Assembly (NCBI GenBank): GCA_002311635.1
Contig: DBZJ01000039.1
Span: forward strand, 1 to 22,330
Length of the DNA stretch: 22,330 nt
Reading direction: 5' to 3'
DNA from: Syntrophaceae bacterium UBA1163
GTDB lineage: Bacteria; Desulfobacterota; BSN033; UBA1163
The position numbers and the translations under genes were made by a program. Shown piece by piece: positions 5,914 through 14,432 of the stretch. Under the pieces are notes generated by a model that was not told the DNA's origin, did no database searches, and was given only the letters and a program-made list of their open reading frames with translations. Position 1 is the stretch's first letter, and each line of letters opens with the position of its first letter.

Positions 5914-7824
5914 CTATCTTAAATAATACCAGCCAAGGGCAAGAGCAGACACAATTGCCGTAAACCCAAGAAGAAGCATCTTGAGATAGGTCGAAAGCCT
6001 GCCCGTGGTCCAGAGCTGCAACCCGGATGAGAAGAAGCGGAAGATGTTCGCGGTGGCATCGAACTGGTCATCCACTACTCCCTCATCCACTTTCAGCCAG
6101 AGGATTCGTGCCATCGCCTGATAGGGTTTCACCAATGCAACTTGATAGAGGCGATCCAGGTAGAAACCGGAAGAGAGGAGTTCTTCCAAACGTTGCCGAA
6201 AGACCACCGGTGTGGGCCGCCCGAGAAATCTGGCCTCGGGCCGATAGAGAAAATAGGCAGCGATCAATACGGCAATGTTCAAAAGCCCGCTTCCAATCTC
6301 CATGGATCTTTCGAGCGGAGCGGAGGCCGGAGAAAGAGGGATACCCCCCGGGATAGAGGCCAGGTAGTGGGCCAGCCAGGATTTTCCGCCAAAGACTTCC
6401 GGAAAATTGAGGCTGGCTGCGAAGATGGCCAGGATGGCGAGAGGAGCATTGATCCACACCATGAATTTTGGTATCTTCAAATCCTTTTTCCTGAAATCCT
6501 CCTGGAGAGAAGGTCTCTCGAGGAAGGCGACGAAGAACATCCTGAACGTGTAAAGCACCGTGATCACAGCGCCGATCTCGGCAATCAGAGCCAAAAACTT
6601 ATAGATCGGCTCGGGATGACCGAAGGTCGAAAGAAGAATCCGGTCCTTGCTGAAGAAACCCCCGAAGGGCGGGATCGCCGCCAGCGATACAGATCCCACT
6701 AGATAAAGCCAGAAGACCGCGGGCAGACGCTGGCGCAGATTTCCCATCTTAAAGATGTCGTGTTCTTCGTGGAGCGCCTGGATTACGCATCCGGCACCGA
6801 GAAAAAGGAGGGCCTTGAAGAAAGCATGGGAGAGCAAATGATACATGCCTCCCGTGACATCGCCTGCCCCTATGCCAAGGAACATGTAGCTCACCTGGCT
6901 GATCGTCGAATAGGCCAGAATGCGCTTAATATCTTTCTGCCCTAAGGCGGCAAGGGCGGCGAAGAGGCCCGTAAAAGCGGCTACGGCAGCAATGATTACC
7001 ATGGCATTCGAAGACAGTGCGATCACCGGAAAGAGCCTCATGAGCAAATAAGCGCCAGCCGTTACCATGGTAGCTGCATGGATCAGGGCGGATACGGGTG
7101 TAGGACCGGCCATGGCGTCCGGCAGCCAGACGATGAGGGGTAGCTGCGCGGATTTGCCCACGGCACCCCAGAATAGAAGAAGGGCCAGAAGGGTGGCTGT
7201 TCCGGCGCTGAGGGATGCCGCCTTGCTATTGATCGAGAAGATAGACAGTTGATCAAGAATCAGAAAAAAGAGGGCGATCGCAATGCCGAATGCCACATCG
7301 CCGATCCGCGTCAAAACAAAGGCTTTGCGGCCCGCGGTTGCATTAGCCACGTCCGAATACCAGAAGCCGATCAGGATGTAGGAGCAAAACCCAACTCCTT
7401 CCCAGCCTAAGTACAAGAATACCAGATTGTCTGCCAGGGTGATGACCAGCATGGAGAAGACAAAAAGGTTCATGTAACAGAAGTACCGGACATAATCCCG
7501 GTCGTCGCGCATGAAGCTGACGGAGTAAAGGTGGATCAGACTGGAAACGAAGGTGACCATCAGCGCCATAATCGCTGCGAGGTGATCGTAGTAGACGGTC
7601 ATGGAGGCTGACAGGTCGCCAACCCGGATCCAGTCGAAGAGCGTAAGGAGGTATCGCTTCTCGCCGGCGGCCCCAAAGGCAAGGGAGGCCATGAGCAGGG
7701 ATCCGAGGACGCTCGCGCAGGCGATCCATTCTGCAACGCGTCTCGGCAGATACCTGCCAATCACCGCCAGGATAAAGCCGCCCACAAAAGGAAAGAAGAG
7801 TAAGAAGAACAAGATCGTCTTCAT
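5914..7824 (-). CDS. nuoL: NADH-quinone oxidoreductase subunit L
   Basis: NuoL is the distal antiporter-like subunit of complex I, with the long lateral helix that ties the membrane arm together. From the ATG at 7824 it is 636 residues, normal for NuoL. Seen: LGWEGVGFCSYILIGFW with the conserved Glu, GKSAQLPLIVWLPDAMAGPTPV with the pumping lysine and proton-path residues, and SALIHAATMVTAGAYLL. The C-terminal 150 residues hold the predicted lateral amphipathic helix region and a last anchor helix. The frame stays open to a TTG at 7848, but MKTILFFLLFFPFVGGF at 7824 is the standard NuoL N-terminus, so I place the start there. No strong Shine-Dalgarno is visible for either. Confidence 0.95.
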   Translation of the reverse strand: MKTILFFLLFFPFVGGFILAVIGRYLPRRVAEWIACASVLGSLLMASLAFGAAGEKRYLLTLFDWIRVGDLSASMTVYYDHLAAIMALMVTFVSSLIHLYSVSFMRDDRDYVRYFCYMNLFVFSMLVITLADNLVFLYLGWEGVGFCSYILIGFWYSDVANATAGRKAFVLTRIGDVAFGIAIALFFLILDQLSIFSINSKAASLSAGTATLLALLLFWGAVGKSAQLPLIVWLPDAMAGPTPVSALIHAATMVTAGAYLLMRLFPVIALSSNAMVIIAAVAAFTGLFAALAALGQKDIKRILAYSTISQVSYMFLGIGAGDVTGGMYHLLSHAFFKALLFLGAGCVIQALHEEHDIFKMGNLRQRLPAVFWLYLVGSVSLAAIPPFGGFFSKDRILLSTFGHPEPIYKFLALIAEIGAVITVLYTFRMFFVAFLERPSLQEDFRKKDLKIPKFMVWINAPLAILAIFAASLNFPEVFGGKSWLAHYLASIPGGIPLSPASAPLERSMEIGSGLLNIAVLIAAYFLYRPEARFLGRPTPVVFRQRLEELLSSGFYLDRLYQVALVKPYQAMARILWLKVDEGVVDDQFDATANIFRFFSSGLQLWTTGRLSTYLKMLLLGFTAIVSALALGWYYLR

Positions 7825-7845
7825 AGGAAATCTTTGCGGAAATGC

Positions 7846-7967
7846 CAAATGTCAAAGTTCAAATAAATTCCAAAGTTCAAATTTCAAATAGAGGCACAAA
7901 AATTCAGGATTTTGAAATTTTGACATTTGAAATTCATTTGGCATTTGGATCTTGGTATTTGACATTT
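7846..7967. repeat. AT-rich inverted-repeat spacer in the nuoK-nuoL gap
   Basis: CAAATGTCAAAGTTCAAA (7846-7863) opens the element. TTTGACATTTG at 7919-7929 is a perfect inverse of its first 11 bases, and a second, nearly perfect inverse lies at 7958-7967. The 18-mer and the block ATTTGGCATTTGGAT (7936-7950) both recur in the nuoF-nuoG gap, so the two gaps hold members of one repeat family. No coding potential is seen. Confidence 0.65.
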
Positions 7968-7982
7968 CGATCTAAACGTTCT

Positions 7983-8288
7983 TTAGCCTTTCATCTGATT
8001 ATATTGATCCGCATTCAACGAACCGGTCCGGCGCTGCGAATAGACGATTAATGCCAGTCCGACAGCGACTTCTGACGCAGCAACTGCAAAAATAAACAGG
8101 ACGAAGGCCTGCCCATCCAGCAGCCTCCATTTCAAGGACGCTGCGACAAAGGCCAGCCCGGCCGCATTTAACATAATTTCGACTCCGATCAAGATCATGA
8201 GGAGATTTCTTCGCGAAATGGAACAGACCGCTCCCAGCAGAAACAGAATAATTGCCAGAAGGAGCACGTTTCCGTAAGGAACAATCAT
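7983..8288 (-). CDS. nuoK: NADH-quinone oxidoreductase subunit K
   Basis: This 101-residue three-helix membrane subunit of complex I is related to MrpC. Seen: helix 1 (VLLLAIILFLLGAV), then RRNLLMILIGVEIMLNAAGLAFVA with the membrane-buried Glu of helix 2, and FAVAASEVAVGLALIV with the helix-3 Glu. Both glutamates belong to the proton path. The length is standard. The ATG at 8288 overlaps the nuoJ stop as ATGA, with GGAGG seven bases upstream inside nuoJ, so it is translationally coupled to nuoJ. Confidence 0.96.
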   Translation of the reverse strand: MIVPYGNVLLLAIILFLLGAVCSISRRNLLMILIGVEIMLNAAGLAFVAASLKWRLLDGQAFVLFIFAVAASEVAVGLALIVYSQRRTGSLNADQYNQMKG

Positions 8289-8800
8289 CGTCTATCCTCC
8301 GATCCTTTCCTCGACTCCCGGCGACCCAGGTAGAGGGCGCCGACCAGGCCGATGAGGAGCAGGAAAGAAGCAATTTCTACCGGGAACCAGTAATTCTTGA
8401 ACAGGAACTGGCCAAAAGCCGACGGAGTCGCCATGCCGGTGCTCAAGCCCGTCTTACTACCGGGAATCTCGAATATCAGGACTCCGCCGACGAATAAAGA
8501 GATGATGCCCAAAATAACGGCCGGCAGCCATTGGTAGATTTCTCCTTTATCTTCACCAGATTCAGCCCTGACGGTCATCACGATGAAAAGGAATAAGACC
8601 ATGATCGCGCCGGCATAAATAATGACTTCCAGAGCTGCTAAGAATGGTGCTCCCAGGAGATAGAAGAGAAGGCCAGTGGCGAAAAATGATACAATCAAAT
8701 AGACCACGGCATGAATCACTTGACGCTGGATGATGGCCAGCAGCGTTGATAACACGACGATTGCAGCGAGTACGTAAAAGGTGACTGCGTATAAAGTCAT
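8285..8800 (-). CDS. nuoJ: NADH-quinone oxidoreductase subunit J
   Basis: NuoJ is a 171-residue membrane subunit of complex I with five predicted helices. It lies between NuoH and the antiporter-like subunits and includes the helix that rearranges during turnover. Seen: the typical LLAIIQRQVIHAVVYLIVSFFATGLLFYLLGAPFLAALEVIIYAGAIMVLFLFIVM block, then a polar loop and two more helices. The ATG at 8800 has GGGGGA upstream. It is coupled to nuoK by a 4-base overlap and separated from nuoI by a 147-base palindromic spacer. Confidence 0.95.
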   Translation of the reverse strand: MTLYAVTFYVLAAIVVLSTLLAIIQRQVIHAVVYLIVSFFATGLLFYLLGAPFLAALEVIIYAGAIMVLFLFIVMTVRAESGEDKGEIYQWLPAVILGIISLFVGGVLIFEIPGSKTGLSTGMATPSAFGQFLFKNYWFPVEIASFLLLIGLVGALYLGRRESRKGSEDRR

Positions 8801-8820
8801 TGTTCCCCCGGCATTGCTGA

Positions 8821-8940
8821 GAAAGGGTTCAAGGATTCAAGGGTTCTTGGGTTCGAGTATTTCTTGAAACAAATAAGCTCCATCGTCATTCGTATCAATT
8901 CACCTGGCCCCTTGAACCCTCGACCACTTGAATCCTTTCA
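8821..8940. repeat. Imperfect inverted repeat in the nuoI-nuoJ gap
   Basis: The left arm at 8821-8850 (starting GAAAGGGTTCAAG, with GATTCAAGGGTTC) is an imperfect inverse of the right arm at 8909-8940 (ending CACTTGAATCCTTTC). The arms are about 30 bases with a few mismatches and enclose about 58 bases. The GGTTCAAG word repeats within each arm. Nothing coding is seen in the gap. Confidence 0.65.
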
Positions 8941-8947
8941 TTATCTC

Positions 8948-9490
8948 TTAGGGAAGGTTGCTCTTCAGATCGACCGGCTTATCTTCGTTAATCTGGGTTC
9001 CCTTATCTCCTACCATGGCGACGCCGGCACGTTTATAAAAGTTGTATTCATTGTTTTTGCCGCCGTGATTGACGAGCAGATCCTCTTTCTCATAGACGAG
9101 CTTCAGGATGTCCCGGCCGCTTGTCTCAAAGTTAGGTGTTAATTGAATGGCCAGAGTAGGACACGCCTCCTCGCAGAGTCCGCAGTAGATACAACGGGCG
9201 AAGTTGATTCGGAACCACCTTGGGTAACGTCGTCCGTCCTCGCGTTCGGCGGACTGCATCGAGATACAGCTGACCGGGCAAACGGCCGAGCAGAGGTAGC
9301 AGGCCACGCAACGCTCCTCGCCATCCGGGTCCCGGGTAAGAACGATCACCGCTCGTGATCTCGCGGGCAAGGGCCGCCTGTATTCAGGATACTGTTCGGT
9401 GACAGGCTTTCGAGAAAGGATCTTGAGCGTGGTCGCAAGCCCTTTCAACAGTGCTGTGATGCCTTCCGCGAGATTCTTGATTGTCCCCAT
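8948..9490 (-). CDS. nuoI: NADH-quinone oxidoreductase subunit I
   Basis: NuoI is the 8Fe ferredoxin-like subunit that carries clusters N6a and N6b and passes electrons toward NuoB. From the ATG at 9490 it is 180 residues. Two CxxCxxCxxxCP motifs are complete: C61, C64, C67, C71 and C100, C103, C106, C110. The frame continues far upstream into nuoH, but MGTIKNLAEGITALLKGL is the normal N-terminus. The ATG at 9490 has GGGAGG four bases upstream, while an ATG at 9502 has only an abutting AAGG. The C-terminal tail (about 35 residues, ending PVDLKSNLP) is typical of NuoI. It starts 14 bases after the nuoH stop. Confidence 0.95.
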   Translation of the reverse strand: MGTIKNLAEGITALLKGLATTLKILSRKPVTEQYPEYRRPLPARSRAVIVLTRDPDGEERCVACYLCSAVCPVSCISMQSAEREDGRRYPRWFRINFARCIYCGLCEEACPTLAIQLTPNFETSGRDILKLVYEKEDLLVNHGGKNNEYNFYKRAGVAMVGDKGTQINEDKPVDLKSNLP

Positions 9491-9504
9491 AGCGCCTCCC
9501 ATCC

Positions 9505-10500
9505 TTAAGACGTTCCTAAGACCAGCGCTCCCGTAACCACAATGTTTAACAGCGCAATCGGGATGAGCACCTTCCAGCCGGTATTCATGAGTTGATCGTA
9601 TCTGATTCGAGGAAAGGTTGCGCGGAACCAGATCAGTGTAAAAACGATGATTCCAACCTTCAGAAGAAACCAGATGATAGGCGGCAGGAGCGGGCCGTGC
9701 CATCCCCCCAGAAAAAAGACGGCGATTAACGAGCCAAGGATGATCATTGTGATGTATTCACCGAGAAAGAAAAGGCCGAAGCGCATTCCGCTGTACTCGG
9801 TGTGGTAACCCGCTCCGAGTTCATTTTCAGCCTCGGGCAGATCGAAGGGAATCCGTTTGATCTCAGCAAGAGCCGCGATGAGGAACAGGATAAAAGAGAC
9901 CGGCTGCACGAAGATGAAAGGACGTGCGCTCTGTGCATTTGTGATTTCGACGAGGCTGAAAGAGCGAGCCAGCATGACCACTGGGACAAGAGAAAGTCCC
10001 ATAGGCACTTCATAGCTGATCATCTGAGCCGCACCGCGAATTCCTCCAAGGAGGCTATATTTTGAGTTGGAGGCCCATCCACCCAGCGCAATTCCATAAA
10101 CACTAATGGAAGAAAGTGCAAGGATGAAAAGTAAACCGACATTCAGGTCCGTAATGACCAGAGGGATGGATCTGCCCCAAAGCGTGACACCGCTTCCAAA
10201 GGGGACGACGGCAAAAATGAGCAAGGCCATTAGGCCGACCACCCCCGGCGCAAGAAGAAAGATCCCCTTGTTCGCTTCTTGTGGCACCGTGTCTTCCTTC
10301 GTTATCAATTTAACGAGATCGGCAAGAGGCTGAAGGAGTCCGAACTCCCCTGCTCTGTTCGGGCCGTATCGGGCCTGAATCCGGCCGAGCAATTTACGTT
10401 CGACCCAGACCAGATAGGCAGCCACCGTCAGCAGGATGATCAACACGATAGTCAGCTTGACGATCAGAAAAACGAATCCCAGAATCCATTCGAGGAGCAT
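9505..10500 (-). CDS. nuoH: NADH-quinone oxidoreductase subunit H
   Basis: NuoH is the membrane subunit that forms much of the quinone chamber and links the redox arm to the proton pumps. The 331-residue product has about eight helices. Seen: ERKLLGRIQARYGPNRAGEFGLLQPLAD, the classic NuoH signature, then RIPFDLPEAENELGAGYHTEYSGM with the acidic quinone-funnel loop, and RATFPRIRYDQLM near the C-terminus. The frame is open 22 codons further upstream into nuoG. The ATG at 10500 (MLLEWILGF) is preferred because it follows the nuoG stop by 8 bases and has AAGGA six bases upstream. Confidence 0.95.
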   Translation of the reverse strand: MLLEWILGFVFLIVKLTIVLIILLTVAAYLVWVERKLLGRIQARYGPNRAGEFGLLQPLADLVKLITKEDTVPQEANKGIFLLAPGVVGLMALLIFAVVPFGSGVTLWGRSIPLVITDLNVGLLFILALSSISVYGIALGGWASNSKYSLLGGIRGAAQMISYEVPMGLSLVPVVMLARSFSLVEITNAQSARPFIFVQPVSFILFLIAALAEIKRIPFDLPEAENELGAGYHTEYSGMRFGLFFLGEYITMIILGSLIAVFFLGGWHGPLLPPIIWFLLKVGIIVFTLIWFRATFPRIRYDQLMNTGWKVLIPIALLNIVVTGALVLGTS

Positions 10501-10508
10501 AAGAGTCC

Positions 10509-13013
10509 TTATTTTCTTATCTGACCCATAGCGACCTTCACCGGCCACTTCTCTATCTTTTGCCATGCGAGTTGCCGGTGTTTTGGCATGACAATCACGC
10601 CAGGAGCCATGGTGTCAACGATGCGCAATTCCATCTCTAAGCGACCTTTATCCAGAGGAAGGGTGATTCTTTCTCTGTCTTTAAGGCCTAACATCGAGGC
10701 ATCTTTTGGGCTCATAAAGAGGCACGGCTCTTTTTCAACCTGCTGGAGATATTTGGAATAGGTAGAAAGTTCTTCTGTTCCGAAAGTCCAGTCCCCCATC
10801 ACAAGTTCTAATGTGCTATTCTCTCGGCTTAATCCTCCAGATCGGATTTGCCCACCAGAGGGAAAAAGCTTTTCTCTCCCCTGCGCCAGATGGACTCGAA
10901 CGTCATCAGGCAGTTCATCGGCAATTGGAACATTAGCAAAGATGGGATATTCTTTTGCAATCCAACTCCAGAGTTCGTTTTTGGAAAGAGAGAACATCTC
11001 ACGTCCCGGCAATGAGATGATATTGGCGAGCTTTGCCAATATTTGCCAGGCAGGCTGGGATTCTCCTCCTGGAATATCACGCCTGAACACACGGAGCGGA
11101 TGTCCTCCCGCGCTGATCTGCGAGATGGGGATACCACCGCGATAAGCGGATGTAGCGAATTGGACCCTGCCTTCCTGGTTCACAAAGGATGTCTCCATCT
11201 CAAAAAGAGTTTGCGTTGGGAAAAAGAGATGTGCAAGCCGGGCTGCAAAAGACGGAAGATAGTCCATCACCAGAAACAAGTCGAGCTTGTCAACGGCCTG
11301 CTTCAGCCTTTCGTAATCTGGAAAAGACCGGAAAGGATCACTCTCAACCAGCATCAGCCCCTTGACGCTCCCTTTTTCAATGGACTCGACTACATCCATC
11401 ACGGAACCCTCCTCGGACGAGAGGAGTGCAGCACCAAAGGTGTTGGCTTCAGACATCAAATAGAAGAGTCCAGCCCGACCCCTTGCGGCACGGAGGAGCA
11501 ATGCACTGTCCGCAGCCACATCAGGAGTTGTCTCTCGGACAATGGACGTTCCACAGATGATGACAGGGTAACGACTCTGCCTTAACTTCTGCGTTATTTT
11601 GACCATGCGGTTTTTTATGGGTGCATCGGGATACTCAGCCGGGGCTGTGTCATAAAATCGAAGGGCTTCTTCTCCCATCTTCTCTGCAGCGGAACGGTGC
11701 ACAGCTCCTTTGATAAGAGCGGTCAGACAGGGCTCTAAATCATCGGGTGCCACCGGCAGATGTTCGAACTCAAAGGGAAGAAAAACAGGTCGGGGGTCGA
11801 TGACGACAATGGTTGCCTCGTTTCGAAATGCTTGCCTCATCGCAAGGGCTAACATCGGAGCCTCATTCACCGGATCCGCGCCGACGGCCAGGATAAAGTC
11901 GGCCTTCTCTATCTCCCGCATTGAGACGGCCAGCTGCTCGTCAAGTCTTGCCACAGCTCTTTTGACCTTCTTGGCCATTGTTGGAGTTTCAAAATAGGTC
12001 GGTTCATTCCATCCCTGGACCCGGCAGAATCGTATCAGCATGGCCTGGTTCTCAACGCAGCTTCGCGCCGATCCGAGACAGGCGATCGCTTTCGGTCCGT
12101 TTTTCTGGTTGATTTGAATAATCTTTTGCGCCGCCGTTTGAATAGCTTGGTCCAGTGAGACCTCTTCCGTTCTTATTCTCGCACGCCGTGGCCTTTCAGG
12201 ATGATTGGTGTAGTAAAAGCCGTACCGGCCCCGGTCACAGATAAAGTAGCCATTCACCGATTCACTGAAACGAGCCTCAAGCCGTGTCATTTCGCGATAG
12301 CGCGCACTCGTGATGATGTGACATCCGAGAGAACAGTGAATGCAGAGGGAAGGGCCTCGCTCAAAGTCCCATCGTCGGCCGGTAAAGCGGGAGGGTTTAT
12401 CCGTATAGACGCCTGTCGGACAGATGTCGATGATGTTTCCCGAGAAGGGACTTTCGAGCTGGCCGTCTGTCGCCCTGCCAAAGTAGGTGTGATGGGCGAT
12501 TTGAAGAGCTCCTAGATCACGATAACCGGCAAACTCCTGATAGAAACGCCTGCACCTCCAGCATTGGATGCAGCGATTCATCTCGTGCTGGACGAAAACC
12601 CCCAGGTATTGATCGTTGTAGGTTCTCTTTTTTCCGAGATAGCGCCGTATCCCGTGACCTCCGGCCACTGTCAGGTCCTGAAGCAGACAATGGCCTCCCT
12701 CATCGCAGACCGGACAATCATGGGGATGGTTCATCATGAGCCATTCGATGACGTGTTTGCGGAAATCGGCTGCCTCTTCATCTGTAGTCGATACGACCAT
12801 TCCGTCCTGGGCATCCGTCATGCAGCTCATCTGCACTCCCTTGACCGGCCCTTCCTCAAACTTCACGGCACAGACGCGGCAGGCACCGACAGGTCCGAGA
12901 CCTGGGTGGAAGCAGAACCGCGGGATGATAATCCCCAGCCGTGCGGCGGCTTCAATCACTTTTGTCCCGCGCTCAACTTCTATTTCAAGACCGTCAATTT
13001 TTAACTTGGGCAT
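10509..13013 (-). CDS. nuoG: NADH-quinone oxidoreductase subunit G
   Basis: NuoG is the large 834-residue subunit of the NADH arm and carries several Fe-S clusters. Seen: the N-terminal 2Fe-2S set C34, C45, C48, C64; the His-ligated 4Fe-4S set H96, C100, C103, C109; a second 4Fe-4S set C148, C151, C154, C198; and a complete CxxCxxxC-x27-C set, C224, C227, C231, C259, matching the off-path N7 cluster found only in some bacteria. From about 260 onward it is a molybdopterin-oxidoreductase-like fold that in complex I has no Mo cofactor. The ATG at 13013 has a weak ribosome site in an AT-rich spacer. The length is within the bacterial range. Confidence 0.95.
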   Translation of the reverse strand: MPKLKIDGLEIEVERGTKVIEAAARLGIIIPRFCFHPGLGPVGACRVCAVKFEEGPVKGVQMSCMTDAQDGMVVSTTDEEAADFRKHVIEWLMMNHPHDCPVCDEGGHCLLQDLTVAGGHGIRRYLGKKRTYNDQYLGVFVQHEMNRCIQCWRCRRFYQEFAGYRDLGALQIAHHTYFGRATDGQLESPFSGNIIDICPTGVYTDKPSRFTGRRWDFERGPSLCIHCSLGCHIITSARYREMTRLEARFSESVNGYFICDRGRYGFYYTNHPERPRRARIRTEEVSLDQAIQTAAQKIIQINQKNGPKAIACLGSARSCVENQAMLIRFCRVQGWNEPTYFETPTMAKKVKRAVARLDEQLAVSMREIEKADFILAVGADPVNEAPMLALAMRQAFRNEATIVVIDPRPVFLPFEFEHLPVAPDDLEPCLTALIKGAVHRSAAEKMGEEALRFYDTAPAEYPDAPIKNRMVKITQKLRQSRYPVIICGTSIVRETTPDVAADSALLLRAARGRAGLFYLMSEANTFGAALLSSEEGSVMDVVESIEKGSVKGLMLVESDPFRSFPDYERLKQAVDKLDLFLVMDYLPSFAARLAHLFFPTQTLFEMETSFVNQEGRVQFATSAYRGGIPISQISAGGHPLRVFRRDIPGGESQPAWQILAKLANIISLPGREMFSLSKNELWSWIAKEYPIFANVPIADELPDDVRVHLAQGREKLFPSGGQIRSGGLSRENSTLELVMGDWTFGTEELSTYSKYLQQVEKEPCLFMSPKDASMLGLKDRERITLPLDKGRLEMELRIVDTMAPGVIVMPKHRQLAWQKIEKWPVKVAMGQIRK

Positions 13014-13035
13014 AGTTTTTTCTTGAAAAAAATAT

Positions 13036-13154
13036 CAAATGTCAAAGTTCAAAATCTTGGTATTTCCCCGTTCCATTTTTCCAGCTACTGCGTTTCCACA
13101 TCCGGATTCTATTTGGCATTTGGATTTCCTTTGGCATTTGTTTTTTGACATTTG
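13036..13154. repeat. AT-rich inverted-repeat spacer in the nuoF-nuoG gap
   Basis: Perfect 11-base inverted ends, CAAATGTCAAA (13036-13046) and TTTGACATTTG (13144-13154), bound the element. Its first 18 bases equal 7846-7863, and ATTTGGCATTTGGAT at 13111-13125 equals 7936-7950, so it belongs to the same family as the nuoK-nuoL spacer. It fills nearly the entire 145-base gap. Confidence 0.7.
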
Positions 13155-13158
13155 TCCT

Positions 13159-14427
13159 TTACGACTTAAAAGGACACTTCTTCTGGCTGATGTGTTCGTG
13201 AACCTCCTCAGGGAAATGGTCGAGGAGGCTCGTCACCGGCATCGATGCTCCGGGAGCGAAAGCGCAGTAAGACTTCCACATATGCGCACACATACGGTGA
13301 AGGATCGGAATAAATTCCTCCTCACCCTCTCCGTGCTCAATTCGCCAGAGCAGATCCCGGATAAACGGCAACCCCTCACGACAGGGGGTACAAAAACCGC
13401 AGGATTCCCGGACAAAAAAATCGATCAAATTTAAAGTAGCTCCAACCAGACAGGTTTTCTGGTCGAAGACGATGACCGCGCCCGTGCCCAGCCTGTTCCG
13501 GCATTTCTTTAGGCCCTCGAAATCCATCTCGACATCATAATCTTCTTTTCCAAGAAAGCAGGTGGAGGCTCCTCCTGGCAGACACGCCTTGAATTCGGAC
13601 CCGGGAAGCAACCCGCCCGCATGTTCTTCGATGATTTCTCTGAGGGGGGTGCCCATGGGAAGTTCATAGCAGCCCGGCCGATTCACCTTGCCGCTGACGC
13701 AGTAAAGCTTCGTCCCAGAACTGGCTTTGGTCTTGGCCAAACCCTTGAACCACTCTGCCCCATGCCTCACAATGTGTGGAACATTAACCAGGGTTTCGAT
13801 ATTGTTCAGGACCGTGGGCTGATCCCACAATCCCTTCTCTGTCGAGCGCGGTGGTGGCTGCTTAGGATGAGCTCTCATCCCCATGATGGCATTGATCTGC
13901 GCGGTCCCTTCCCCGCAAATATATCGGCCCCCGCTTCGGTGGACGATAAGATCGAAGGAGAAGTTACTTCCCATGATGTTCTGACCAAGGTAGCCAGCCT
14001 CTTGAGCAATCCTTATTTCTCTTTCCAGAATCAGAGCGCTGCTTTCGTAAGAAGGCCGGACGAAGATGATACCCTTTTCCGCGGAGACGACATATCCGGC
14101 AAGGATGGTTCCTTCGATGATCATGTGAGGGTCCGCGTGAGCCATGATGCGATCTTTGAAGGTGCCAGGCTCCATTTCATCAATGTTCGTGATCAGGTAC
14201 CTCGGGAAAGGAGCATCGTCAGCGACCGATTTCCATTTAAGCCCTGCGGGAAACCCTGCCCCTCCGCGACCCTGAAGATTTGCATCGACAACCGCCTGTT
14301 GCACTTCTTTTGGAGAATATTTCTGGAGGGCCATGGTAAGAGCCTGATAGCCTCCACTTTGACGATATTCATCGATCGTGGCAATTCGGTTGGGTTTGCG
14401 ATTCTGAAAGATCACTTGCGGATACAT
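13159..14427 (-). CDS. nuoF: NADH-quinone oxidoreductase subunit F (NADH/FMN site)
   Basis: NuoF binds NADH and FMN and carries 4Fe-4S cluster N3, so it is the electron entry point of the complex. The 422-residue length is standard. Seen: GRGGAGFPAGLKW (FMN/NADH glycine loop, 53-65), NIDEMEPGTFKDR (81-93), RYICGEGTAQ (168-177), and the N3 ligands C343, C346, C349 (ESCGFCTPCREG) plus C388. One oddity: the usual CGEETAL motif reads CGEGTAQ, with the second Glu replaced by Gly174 and the following KPPFP-type segment changed to QPPPR. The ATG at 14427 begins 5 bases after the nuoE stop, with AAGG upstream. Confidence 0.94.
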   Translation of the reverse strand: MYPQVIFQNRKPNRIATIDEYRQSGGYQALTMALQKYSPKEVQQAVVDANLQGRGGAGFPAGLKWKSVADDAPFPRYLITNIDEMEPGTFKDRIMAHADPHMIIEGTILAGYVVSAEKGIIFVRPSYESSALILEREIRIAQEAGYLGQNIMGSNFSFDLIVHRSGGRYICGEGTAQINAIMGMRAHPKQPPPRSTEKGLWDQPTVLNNIETLVNVPHIVRHGAEWFKGLAKTKASSGTKLYCVSGKVNRPGCYELPMGTPLREIIEEHAGGLLPGSEFKACLPGGASTCFLGKEDYDVEMDFEGLKKCRNRLGTGAVIVFDQKTCLVGATLNLIDFFVRESCGFCTPCREGLPFIRDLLWRIEHGEGEEEFIPILHRMCAHMWKSYCAFAPGASMPVTSLLDHFPEEVHEHISQKKCPFKS

Positions 14428-14432
14428 TCGGT

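Noticed and set aside
6142..6702. 186-residue plus-strand ORF antisense to nuoL
   Set aside because: Low-complexity charged sequence with no domain or ribosome site; a shadow of nuoL.
7825..7848. TTG start for nuoL eight codons upstream
   Set aside because: It lies in the AT-rich repeat, has no ribosome site, and the ATG at 7824 gives the usual NuoL N-terminus.
9491..9703. Upstream extension of nuoI into nuoH
   Set aside because: The extra residues are nuoH codons read out of frame. The ATG at 9490 has a good ribosome site and gives the normal NuoI N-terminus.
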